From Aulostomus chinensis (Eukaryota; Chordata; Actinopteri; Syngnathiformes; Aulostomidae): a DNA stretch of 64,000 nucleotides. Made by a program: the position numbers and the translations under genes. How positions within the stretch are numbered: position 1 is the stretch's first letter; every line of letters begins with the position of its first letter. The DNA lies in contig JBBMOA010000013.1 in the NCBI GenBank assembly GCA_037954235.1, forward strand, positions 24,843,192 to 24,907,191. The letters run 5' to 3'. The notes under the pieces are model-generated. The model was not told the DNA's origin, did not search any database, and saw nothing but the letters and a program-made list of their open reading frames with translations. Shown in pieces: positions 36,508 through 46,870 of this stretch.

Positions 36508-37878
36508 CTCGGTGTCAAACAAATTGTCATTCATATATTTATATATCTAATTTGTAATATATATCATGATATTGCCTCTTGTGATGCAGTATGACAGACC
36601 GGCACCAGATATTGGTGTTGACTGGTGATCAGCTTTTGAAGGTCATCTGGATCCAACTGTAGGTTCTGGATCCTGATAAACCTCATCCGGCTGTAAGGGG
36701 CGCTACTGAGTCCTGGTGAATTGGTTGAAAGATAAATGTTTCAGCTTCATTTTGATCATTTTCTGGATCTGTTATATTGGCTTTTTTGATTATTTTTCTT
36801 TATGTGTCTGAGGATCATCTTTTCTTCCTGTCATCTGAATCTCCAACCGCCACTTTGGGAAGCTCAGGTGTAGCACGGTGATGGTCCTGGTATGATATTT
36901 ATTCCAGGGATATGACACCTTAATTATACGAGCGCTTTCCTGGATGAATAAATGAAGCTGGAGAGGCTGATGGTAGAAAACAGACGGGCTTTTGTTGTGC
37001 AGCAAACACACACACACGCACACACACACACGCACGTCTGTCATCCAGAACTCTCTCCACCTCCAACCTGGATGTTCTCCATCACTGGGTGATTAGGGCT
37101 CAGGGATGATGGATGGGGGGTAGAGAGAAGCTCTTTCTTTGCTTCTTCTCAGGCCGGCCCGGGTGTCACGGACGCGCTCCCTGGTGCCCATCAATCTGGT
37201 ACGGTGGCCTCTCAAACCTGCGTCCAATAACATGACAGCACTTCAGACTTGAGAAGAAATAAGAAGCAAGAGAGCGAATCAGAGGGAGAAAAGGAAAACA
37301 AGCTGTTCACTCTGACATCAAATGTACCTCAGAGGGTCGTCAAGAGGAAGCACAGAGCGAGCGTCGTCCCGGCATGAGCGCCTACAGACGGGAAGTGAGT
37401 GCCGGGCAGAGAGAGTGTCTGAGAGAAAAGGATGAGCTAATGCTCGAGGGAGGAAGGGAGAATCACCTCTTCCTCCGCTTGATTTGACTTGATTTATGTG
37501 ACAACTTTAAAAACAACATTAGGCACAAATAAAATCGCAGAGGATCATTTTGGTAGTAAATCAAAGACGTATTACTGCGATCCGCATGATGTCAGGACGA
37601 CAAGGTGGGATTTTGTGAAACACAGGGTAATGATGAGGAGGATAAGTGGGGAGGAAGATGGAGTGGATTCATTATCAGCATTTGATACACGAGAAAATGT
37701 GAAGACGACCTAGAGAGGCTGTGAATGTGGAGCCTTTTTCCTCGGTCGCCCCCACAGGGACCAACAAACATTCTTTTAAGAAATTACAACTATTTCTTTT
37801 TCTTTTTTTTTTGTCATCGGCCATCGTGTCATATGACTTCCCTGGTAACTTTCAGAGAGAATACAGAAGAAGGAGGTT
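36507..37878. other. Non-coding stretch
   Basis: AT-rich start, a short CA run at about 37005-37035 and a purine-rich section at 37240-37470. No gene recognised. Confidence 0.45.
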
Positions 37879-37985
37879 TAATGGTGGCTGTCCTTGACCT
37901 TTTGACCTTTCAGTTCATCCCCGAGCCCAAGCGGAACTTTGTGACAGACTTGAAGGAATTCCCTCCAAGTATTTGCGGATATACT
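37879..37985 (+). repeat. Dispersed repeat fragment (TGACCTTTGAC family)
   Basis: Contains TTGACCTTTTGACCTTTC, CAGTTCATCC and TTGAAGGAATTCCCTCC, in the order known from a common fish repeat (memory). Partner fragment at 10157-10270. The open frame here is a by-product. Confidence 0.5.
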
Positions 37986-38780
37986 GTCTTTTTTGAATGG
38001 AACAGGTAGATGATATGTAACTCCCCTTACCTGGGGATTCAGCTGTTAAAACTATGTTCTATTCAATTTATATTTGTTGCATATTTTTACAAATATTCCC
38101 CGTGATAACCCAACAGACGTGCCCTGTTTCAAGATGCAAATCTCGCCATTTTCAGTAAGTTGAGTTTGCTCCATCAGAATTAATACGGCTCTGTTTTTTT
38201 CCTACCGATTTTAATTCGCTATTTACTTTGCAGTACATTGGAAAGACATCAGTGGACTCTTCAAACTGGCCTTAGTTGTGTAATCCATCACAGTGAACAT
38301 CAATTGCATGCATTAACTGCATTATGATTGTGTGGTAATACAGTTTAAGAGCAAATTAATCTCGTTTCTAACATCTGCACTGCATTAGCTCATGCTGATA
38401 ATGTAACTTTGACAAAGATTACTGCTGACTTGATGCTCGCTGATGGATCACACAACTCCAGCCAGTTCAAGACTCCCTCCATTCGGTCATTCACATCAGA
38501 AGGAAATGAATGAAATCATCGTATTTCTCTGGGCACTTAAAAAAAAAAAGAAAAAAAAGATATATATATATATATATATATATGAAATTCCAGACACATG
38601 GTTGGTAAAAATGTCATTGTTACACATGAGATGAGTCGCCATTCACAGCCTCGGCAACTGCAAGTCAGTCACTTTTTTTTTTTTCTTTTTTTTTAATGAA
38701 TGGATCAGTACAAAGACCACGATTTCTCCGAAATATAAGTTAAATTGTTTTATTGACTTTTCCTCAAAGGTGTTCACTTA
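37986..38780. other. Non-coding stretch, possible conserved patch
   Basis: 38260-38430 is non-repetitive, with AATTGCATGCATTAACTGCATTATG, AAATTAATCTCG and TGACAAAGATTACTGC, and could be a regulatory fragment. An A-rich run then (TA)n follow at 38540-38583, and T-rich runs at 38672-38694. No gene. Confidence 0.35.
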
Positions 38781-39140
38781 ATTTCCTGACAGAGAAAGCA
38801 CCAGTTGAGGCGAGTGACAGTTTGAGTGACAGCGATGTCATTAATGCCCCTATGGCAACTGTCCTGGACGTGCATGTCACATGGGCTCAGCCTGAAGACG
38901 CCGTATTTAATAGAACTGTCATCTTCAGGTCAGAGTAATACCGCTCCAACTGGCAGGACACTGACTGAGATCACCTCTGACAGCAATTACAGGACGGCTC
39001 GACATCGCCGCCGTTTCCAATATCAGATTGATTGCCCCTTATCAATCAAACTGTCATTTGTGAAAAGACGTTAATGTGATGAACGGTCAGCCAGTGAGGT
39101 AATACCTCCCGACGTGTTCGGATGAATAAATGACAGTTTT
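38780..39140. promoter_or_regulatory. Candidate enhancer: TGACAG cluster with PBX-HOX-like site
   Basis: Seven copies of TGACAG or its complement lie within 350 bases: 38787, 38815, 38827, 38916, 38978, 39051 and 39131. TGACAG is the core site of TALE homeodomain factors MEIS, PREP and TGIF (established knowledge). ATCAATCA at 39041-39048, complement of the PBX-HOX-type TGATTGAT, sits two bases from the CTGTCA at 39051-39056. Composite PBX-HOX plus MEIS/PREP sites are known from hindbrain Hox enhancers. A CGTATTTAATAG word and GTCATTAATG add homeodomain cores. The cluster is seen directly; enhancer function is inference. No gene is visible nearby to name a target. Confidence 0.5.
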
Positions 39141-39343
39141 TATCTGTTAGCAGATAGACGGAGCACCGGAGAGGCTGCAGACGGAGAAGATATAGATCCT
39201 TTGGCCACAAAATATAAGTTGTTCCCATCTTTTAATGTGTTGTCGTGGGACGTAAGAAATTGTGACAACACGTTACTGCGTTATCTCCATCGCTACAAAT
39301 GGATTAAAAATAGAAAAAGCACCGGGAGGGAGGCGTCATCTTG

Positions 39344-39605
39344 TGGCCACCAGTTAATCAAGTTGTGTGAACAAATTTCATCTCGTGGTTGCGGAATAAT
39401 CAAAGTATCAGGTACATCACATGTTCATACATGGAATATTGGGAGCAAGGTGCATCACATGGCCGTTAAGGGATTACATCATGGGGACGAGTTACACTGC
39501 GTTCTATTGATAAAAGCACAGGAACAAGTTATATTTTGTGGCCCTGAAGTCGTTAAAATGTGGGAATAAGTTCCATCACATGATAAGCAGGTGATCACAA
39601 GATCT
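39344..39605 (+). repeat. Degenerate minisatellite, unit about 36-42 bp
   Basis: Successive units start at about 39344, 39386, 39422, 39460, 39502, 39539 and 39581. Shared features are TGGCC at the start, an AAG/ATTA middle and GGAACAAGTTCCATCAC-like ends. Units are strongly diverged and vary from 36 to 42 bases, so the array is old. It may extend upstream to about 39195, where TTGGCCACAAAATATAAG resembles a unit start. Confidence 0.6.
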
Positions 39606-42600
39606 CACGGGAGTCTTTGGCGCCGCACAAATGAAAGCCCGGTGTTTCCACCGATCAGGTAAGAAGATCAACAAGCAGGAGGAGAGGTGGGCACTTAGCG
39701 TGAGCAACGGTAGCATCAGACAAAGAACAGACATCCAACAAAAGTAATTATCAAAAAGTAAAAGACACGCGACAACACTGCACACAATTAACTCAAATCA
39801 TTTAGGATCCGCGCTTTTCATAACGCACCAAACACGCGGCGCTGACTAATAGAGAATTAACTCCGAAAATTGATTTAACACGTCTCCAGTGATGGGGGAT
39901 CATTGAGGCAGACGGCAGCAGCAACAGCTAATACCCAAAGTGTTGGTGGAGTCGGACGGGCTGCAGTAATTGATGCTGGATGTGTTTTCCCACCGATAAT
40001 GTGTCTTTGCTGTCATGGGGTTGCTGCTTTCCTTCCGCTCGCTCAGTCAGAGCCCTTACTGTCAAAACAGCACATGTGTCTCCCCAATGAAGATGGATGA
40101 CTCTCCACTGGTTGGATACTGAGGGATGCAGAGGAGGCGGCGGTGGCGAGGGAGGGGAGAGGCAAGATGGAGGGAGAATGCAGAAAAGAGGGAAAGAGAA
40201 CAAGCAGACCTGGAAAACGGGGAGGCAGCAGAATGAAAAGATAAGACGGAATGGGCGAAGCAAGCGCGGGAGGGAGGGAGAGTAGAAAAGAGTAAGACGA
40301 AAAGACAGGAAGAGAGACAGGACACAAAGAGACGGAGGAGGTTGGGGCTCATATTCAGGCGTTTCCTATGTAGTCTGGGCCTTCATATGTTCTGTTTCCT
40401 GCGTAGGCGCACTGGTGTCATCAAAGAATGCCAACTTTTATTTTGATAGTGTCCCAGCACGGTACAAACACTTACCAACTGTCAACAGTCTTAAAGATGA
40501 TAAATTTATTTCGCATCCGATAATCAAGCCATCGGTCGTCTGACTCTTGTTTTTTTGTTCTGTGTCAGTGACTTTGACATCAAGGCTTTTCTCCACGTTT
40601 ATGTGAAGAAGACGTCACATCAGCCGAGAAAGTCAGCCTCAGACATTTTACAGGAGAAAAATACATTCGGCCACGCTAAGCTAACGAGCTAAGCTAACTA
40701 GCGCCCAGCTGGTCTTTGAGGGTCTCAGCTCCCTGATGCCAGCCCAGAGGAGAGAAGGGGGTCTTCCTTCTTCTCTGTATCAGGGGAGGATGGACAATAA
40801 CTGCATTAAAAAAAAAAAAGAAGCATATTTAAAGCTCATGGTTAGCTGGACAGGGTGATATGAGGTCATCAGGTCCTGTTCTGGATTAAATCGAAAATCA
40901 CACAGATTAGACCTCCGTCCCCAAAATTTCATCACGCAGCTGCAAATGGACAAAACCAACGCTGGCGATCACATGACCTCATTGCCTTCATGATGTTATT
41001 CTGTCCGAGCCAAATCAGTTTCTAAACACAATTTAAAAAAAAACAAACAGCAACTATATTTGTCATATTCTTAGTCAGAAAACAGAAGCGCTTCTTGCAT
41101 CTCTAGATGATAAAGGAGGTTCATTTTTAACAAGTAAATTTACCCAAACCCTGTTGAGATTTTTTTTTTTGCGTGTGTGCAATAAGATAATAAAATCTTG
41201 TCCGACTGTAGTGAGCATAATTTTCCTCGACAGAAGGATAAATCGTCGTAAATTGAACCCCTTATTTTTCCTTACTTAGATTCTCCTTGTTAAGTGATCC
41301 TCTCGTGTACATAATGACTTTTTTTTTTAATTGCTATCAATTCTATTATTGTATTTATAATTGTACTTGCTGAGGCTTTTATTTTTGTTTGTTTTTTGCA
41401 GTGTAAAATCCTCAGCGTTCTCAAACTACTCTCACCTTACAAAGTAGAGCTTTCAAGCTCCACACAGTTGTTGTTTATATGATGCTGTACATCAAAATAA
41501 GTGCCTCATGGAAACTCCCTGTCTGTGGCTGAATTGCTTTGAAACTGCACGACTGACACACACTCTTACGCACACACACACACACTCACACACACACTCA
41601 CAGACGTGAAGCCGCTCCCCTTGCTACAGCATCCATTAGCGTTGACCTTTGACCTGACCATTTGCAATCATGTGATTGTGCAACACAGAGGTCACGCCGG
41701 CTTGTCAAAACACCAGTCGTGATGCGTGACAATGTGGTAACCTTGGTGCCAATCTGCTTGAGATGATGTTTTTGACTTGACCGCTGTGGAGGGAGCGCCA
41801 GAGTGCCGGTGGAGCAGGGAGGATGTTCCCGTCTGCGTCTCTGAAGATTTATGATGCCGAGTTGTGCTTTGTCATTTATCCGAACAGCCTTGTAATTTAT
41901 TTGCTTTTCTCCCAAAGTTCATTTATGAGCAGCAGTGAGAGACGCCGCAGGATTCTTAAGAATTGACACTTGTGAGGAGCTTGGAGGGAAAAAAAAGCCC
42001 CGCGTTTGAATGATTATGACTTGCACGTCACAGAATGTTTGGAGCAAGTTAAATTACACATTTATGATACTGATGTGTCAGCAAAAATTTGTTTGAAAAT
42101 GTGCAATTCTGAGTCAGTTTAGAGGTGCTATAAGATTAGCACATATTTGTGGGGGACGGAGGAAGTAGAGGCAGGGCAGGCGGGGCTGAATGAGTGCTTC
42201 CTCTGTGGAGTCGGTGGGCTTTGCCGTGGAAAGGGAAGCTCTGATATCCAGAGGGGGCTTCAGGTAAAACCGCCCTACACTGGCTCACGAGCGCTCCTCG
42301 GGGTACAAAATCAAATGTAAAAGGGAGTAAAGTTGACGGCTAAATTCACGCGAATCCACGTTGATGTTGTCCATGTGTGGTTGCCAGCGGTTTGTGAGGC
42401 CGCGTGAGCGTCAACCACCTGAGGAGCGGCCTTTGTTGTGACGTAAATGAAACGGTGCCAGTGGTCGCTCTGGAAAGTCCCCAAAATTGATATTTCATGC
42501 CAGAGCCTTGTGTTCCACTGAGCGCGCTGTGCTGTGGTTGTTGAGCCGTTGAGTGTGTGTGGAGCTAAAGCCGAGTGCACGTGAAGTTTTTTTCTGGGAT

Positions 42601-43472
42601 TTTCCATCAGTTTTCCAATCATTGGGGAAGTTGCTGCTGCGGTAACCATGACAACAAAGGTTCCTTCAGCTTAACAGAGTTGTATTTCAGCTCAAACCTT
42701 GACTTGCCTTCATCCAAAATCTTAAAACCAGCACGAGGAGTGATGTCATCCTTCCGATCAGAGGTGGCGTTACGCTAAGAACTCGCTGTGAATCCGTCCT
42801 CCAAGTAGAAGCACATTAGCGCCGTCAGCTGATTGCTCGTGATCCGTGGTTTGATCGGTTGTTGAGCTCGACGGCAGAATGTGTTCCGCCACCGCGACTC
42901 AGGTAGAAGACTGCAGATTGGAAGCAGGGAATATTCCCTGACACTAATGAATATGAGTTTTATTAGGGTATGATTGCAGCCATGGAAGAAAAAAAGATTA
43001 TTGCTTTCATAACAATGTATATTAAAAACAATTTAATCTGATCCATGTAAACAGTAATTCAATCTCTTCTGAGCTTCATCTTTTGTGATCGATGGCGAAA
43101 GCAAAAATATATCACCGTTATGTCACCGGGAGACAGCCGCTGTACTTCAGGACTATTAACAGACGGGAGCGGCGTGAGAAAGGAGACTGTGTGTCGACAA
43201 AATACTCTTAAACTGTTAATTGGTCAATGAGATTTAATCAAGTTGAATAAGATGTGCGTAGAAGCGAAGGGTTGAGATGAGAACGTTCCACAGGGAGACG
43301 CCCTTCGCCACAGAGACTCCTCAGGTGGTGGGACTCGGAGGGAGTCGGGCCTCAATGACACTTGTCCTTACCTTAACTTTAGGTAGACGTGTCAGACAAA
43401 ACATTTTCCTGAGGCTGGCGTGGATTTTTAAGGATTTTAACAAGCGCCATGTTTTGAATGCTACAAACGTTC

Positions 43473-43504
<32 letters not shown>

Positions 43505-44084
43505 TGTACATGAAGTGTTTTGGGTTCCGTGTCCGGTTCCTCTGGTTGCCGAGAGGTGAGAAATGTCCGAGGAGGTTTGTGACATTTTCACATTTTTTTC
43601 TACAGGATAAAATCGATCATTAAATACCAACCGCCATTCATTTTGAAGCTTTTGTGTCTTGTGGCTAAACCAGACCGCAGAGGCCGTTGAGGACATTAAA
43701 CATCATCGCGTTGAAGCGAGGAGCTGAGTTGTGGTCATCTGTGGTGTAGTTTGCTCGTAATATCACGTCAGCTTATAACTTCCAGGGAGGATCATCTTCC
43801 TGACAGAAGCCGGGAGGATCGGACAGTTTTGTTTGCAGCAGGGATTATTTTCCGCACTAATCCAGGGGAATCCGTGGCAATGCTAACTTCAGATTTGGCA
43901 TACAAAAATCCACCATCCCTGGCGCTCTGGATGATGCTAGTTTAAGGTACCAAACATAGGCCGTGCGACACTCACGCTGACCTCTCATCGTGACCACCGC
44001 CATTGATAAAAGCAACTGCTCGCTGCTGGTTGCATTAAAAAAAAAACTTTCACGAAGAGAGTTTTATCTTAGCGGTGTCCCCAT
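39606..44084. other. Non-coding stretch
   Basis: About 4.5 kb with no supported gene. It includes a purine-rich strand at 40118-40346, GCTAAGCTAAC repeat debris near 40675-40705, a CA-rich patch near 41570-41602 and (TTTTG)n at about 43473-43500. 42180-42600 and 42900-43000 are complex but lack a clear motif cluster. Confidence 0.45.
40118..40346 (+). repeat. Polypurine-biased tract
   Basis: About 230 bases in which the plus strand is overwhelmingly A and G with few pyrimidines, including GGAGGGAGGGAGAG near 40270. Strand-asymmetric purine tracts can form triplexes. The pyrimidine-strand open frames are by-products. Confidence 0.7.
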
Positions 44085-44190
44085 GTGACCAGAAAGAAAG
44101 AGCAAAGAATGAGACTGAGAAAGATTAAAAGGAATAGAGAGAGAGAGGGAAAGAGTGAGAGAGACACAGAGAGAGGGAGAGAAGCTTTTA
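44085..44190 (+). repeat. GA-rich degenerate repeat
   Basis: AGAAAGAGC/GAGAGAGAG-type purine repeat with interruptions. The frames in it are low complexity. Confidence 0.8.
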
Positions 44191-44199
44191 AAAGGATTT

Positions 44200-44450
44200 T
44201 GTCGGTTATTGACTGGTTGCACTCTTCAGCTAATAGCCATTTAAAGATTATGGGCCTGCTGGTGGAAATCAAGGCCTCCATTGTTTGCCTTATTGCATTC
44301 TGGCAGATGGGGGCTGACACAACAACATGCAGCATCCCTCCGGGCACACTCGCCGAGCACCGACCCTCCATCAGCAGATCTCCTATTGAACTGGCCCTAA
44401 TAACTGGTCATGAATTATTAATCCACGTACCATATTGAAGACAGAGAGAG
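44200..44450. promoter_or_regulatory. Candidate conserved non-coding block
   Basis: Complex sequence with a strong SOX-type word (CCATTGTTTGCC near 44278), GCTAATAGCC, GCCTTATTGCATTC, CCTAATAACTGG and CATGAATTATTAATCC near 44410. It lies immediately after a GA repeat, and the motif content suits a developmental enhancer. Inference only. Confidence 0.33.
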
Positions 44451-44931
44451 AAGAGGAAAAACAAGGGAGGATTGTGGGCCGGTTGCAGCGTGTGATTGGC
44501 GTACAGGTGCCTGCTGAAGGAAAAAAGGTTCGTTCAAAAGAGTCCCAGGGCGGCCATTTCTCGGAAAAGGGAGGACATTCCGATAACTGGCACGGGAAGA
44601 TAAAATATATATTCATTAAATGTCAGATTGCTGATGAAATGGGTCCGATCCATTAGTGGGTAGCGGAGCGGCCGGTTAATGTTTCCCGGTTGTTCCTGGG
44701 TTGGGTGGCTTTTAGTGTTGCTCTGGGCTGCTGCTGCTGCTGCTGCTGGAAACAAGATCACTTGATCTGGAAAAGTTTGTGAGAGCAGGTGTTGTTCAAA
44801 ATAAAAAGGAAGCACCGTGGAAATTTGAGTCAAATGCACCTGTTGGTGAAACCAAATAACTTTGCGGTGTTTCGTGTCGGGTGAACCCGATCGCTGATTT
44901 GCAGTTTGTCTGTCTTCTCTCCTCCGGTCAG
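44451..44931. other. Non-coding spacer with (CTG)7
   Basis: Contains (CTG)7 at 44728-44748. Otherwise unremarkable. Its 3' end holds the pyrimidine tract described for the candidate exon that follows. Confidence 0.45.
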
Positions 44932-45262
44932 GTGATTTATTTGCAGGCATTTAACTCTGGCTGGACTCTGAAGCTGCCACACAAGGCGCCATCTGGAGGA
45001 GGAGAGGCAGTGGCTCTTTTTGATATCAAGGCCAAACTGGACATTGACGAACCTGTTTTCAGTCAGAATATGTAATTTATGAAACATTTTACTGATTTCT
45101 GATGCAGCCCATTTGGTGCTCCTTGTGAAGTGTTGTCAACAGACGTGAAGTACAGTTAGCGAGCTCCCTCTGGCCTGGGGTCTTGGCAATACTTAACCGT
45201 GAAGAGGTGCCAGAGGAGACTGTCAAAGCACGTCAAATAAACTGTTTTATGTGCATTAATAT
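44932..45262 (+). other. Weak candidate terminal exon
   Basis: A well-formed 3' splice site precedes 44932: a branch-like CTGAT near 44894, a long pyrimidine tract, then CAG at 44929-44931. An open frame of 47 codons follows, containing AFNSGWTLKL and ALFDIKAKLDIDEP, to TAA at 45073-45075. AATAAA lies at 45236-45241 with a TG-rich stretch after it. This is the order expected of a last exon. I recognise no protein family. An open frame of this length is not rare by chance, and no partner exon was found, so this could be a lncRNA exon or nothing. A CTCF-like word overlaps at 44986-44999. Confidence 0.2.
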
Positions 45263-46324
45263 ATGTGAGTTACTGCACAAGCTCTGCTGACTGAGACACG
45301 TTGGCAGTCTAATAATACCTCTGCCAGAAAGGTCGTGGTTGCAGCAGTGTTTCCTCCCAGCAGGTCGACCAGATCTTAACAAGTCTGGTCAGAAACACTG
45401 GAAGAACGTAGTGCCGTGTTCCTGTCACGACTGAGAGTTTTAAACAGTGTGATTTTTGACGAGAGTCCCGCCTCGACCAGGTCCACAAGCTTGATTTGAG
45501 TGGCGGTCACAGAGCCACCTGGTCGACAGCAGGAGAAGGTTTCTGTTGTCTTCATGTGACGTACAGCAACATCATATGTGGTAAGTGCGTGTTCTCTCAC
45601 GCCACCTACTGGACGCAGGAAGCTGTATTTGCACCAGAGTGCAGCATTGGTCTGCTTCTTCATGCAAAATCAAATACGGTCAGGTTTCTCCTGCCTCTCG
45701 CTCCACTCAGCTGCCAGCCACTGTGACGTGGGGGCAGTGACCTTGGCAGGTTCCTTCGTTTAACCTTCAAACTCTTAAAAAGTTCAGGAAGTGCTCCAGC
45801 GTGTTTCTCCAGTTTTAAGGGGTTTCTTTTTTCCAGTGAGATAACAAACATCTCCCGTGGATTCTTCTTATATCTCACTTCTGTCTTGTAACAATAAATT
45901 GCTAGGCTTGTGTTTATCCCAGGGCCTGTCAGACCAGCACTCCTGGTTAGCATTTTGATTTTACCGATCTGATTTTCTCTTTTCAAGTGTGTCAGCCTCG
46001 AGCTCGGGGTGAATTAAAAAGCCGTTGGCAGGACTCTTCCCACTTCCCGTTGATTCAAAATGAAGTCTCCCCTGCACCTGATGAATTGAATTTCCTGTGT
46101 CAAAAGCCTGCCGTTTCAAAGAAAATAATGAGCAACGCCCGAAGAATCCCCTTTCAGATTTCATTATGAGGGAGAGGTTCTAATTGTGTGGAAATTCAAT
46201 TCCAATTGCTTTCTCTGTTTTATGAGTTACTCAGCTGCTCCTGCTGCTGTGGTGAGGTTTGTTTTGCTTTGATGCTTTTTAAAGGCCAATCAGCTCATGT
46301 TAACCAAAACCACAACAGGAAGTA
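45263..46324. other. Non-coding stretch
   Basis: No gene recognised. A CTCF-like word lies at 45599-45612. 45960-46200 is AT-rich and featureless. Confidence 0.45.
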
Positions 46325-46325
46325 T

Positions 46326-46356
<31 letters not shown>

Positions 46357-46378
46357 TATATATACATACACACACATA

Positions 46379-46414
<36 letters not shown>

Positions 46415-46480
46415 CACATACACACATACAGAAATATATATACATACATATATATGTTTATGTATGTATATATATATATG
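46325..46480. repeat. Compound CA/TA microsatellite
   Basis: (CA)n, (TA)n and short ATAC units alternate across 155 bases. The long open frames across it on both strands are poly Thr-His, Tyr-Ile or Cys-Val and are artefacts. Confidence 0.96.
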
Positions 46481-46483
46481 TAC

Positions 46484-46870
46484 AGGGTGGCACGGTGGTG
46501 CGGTGGTCAGCACTGTCGCCTCACAGCAAGAAGGTTGTGTGTGGAGCCATGGCTGGAGCACGGGGTCTTTCTGGGTGAGTCTCCATGTTCTCCCTGTTCC
46601 TGCTGGGTTCTCTCTGGTACTCCAGCTTCCTCCCACAGTCCAAAGACATCAAGAGGGGACCAGGTTAATCCAGACTCTAAATTGACCGTAGGCGTGGCTG
46701 GGAGAGCCAATGGTTGTCTGTCTCTATGTGTTGGCCCTGCCATGGACTGGTGACCTGTCCAGGGTGAACCCCGCCTCTCACCTGAAAGCTGCTGGGATAG
46801 GCTCCACCCCCATCCCCAAACCCTTAATAGGAATAAGCGGAGGAAAATGGATGGATGGATGGAAGGATGG
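46484..46870 (+). mobile_element. tRNA-derived SINE, copy 2
   Basis: Plus-strand copy of the element at 34805-35163. The A box is nearly intact (TGGTGCGGTGG, 46496-46506), but the B box is degraded (GGTTGTGTGTGGAG). The body matches copy 1 closely: GGGTCTTTCTGGGTGAGTC, the CCAAAGACATCAAGAGGGG block and TAAATTGACCGTAGGCGTGG. The tail ends in (ATGG)n at about 46845-46870. It is inserted at the end of a CA/TA microsatellite, so its target-site duplication cannot be read. The broken B box should reduce pol III transcription (inference). Confidence 0.85.

Noticed and set aside
39345..39605. CRISPR-like spacing of repeats at about 40 bp.
   Set aside because: Units are degenerate throughout with no constant repeat separated by unique spacers, and the context is vertebrate DNA.
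46188..46685. 165-codon plus-strand frame and 113-codon minus-strand frame.
   Set aside because: Both run through the CA/TA microsatellite and into the SINE, giving repetitive His/Thr/Tyr/Ile peptides.
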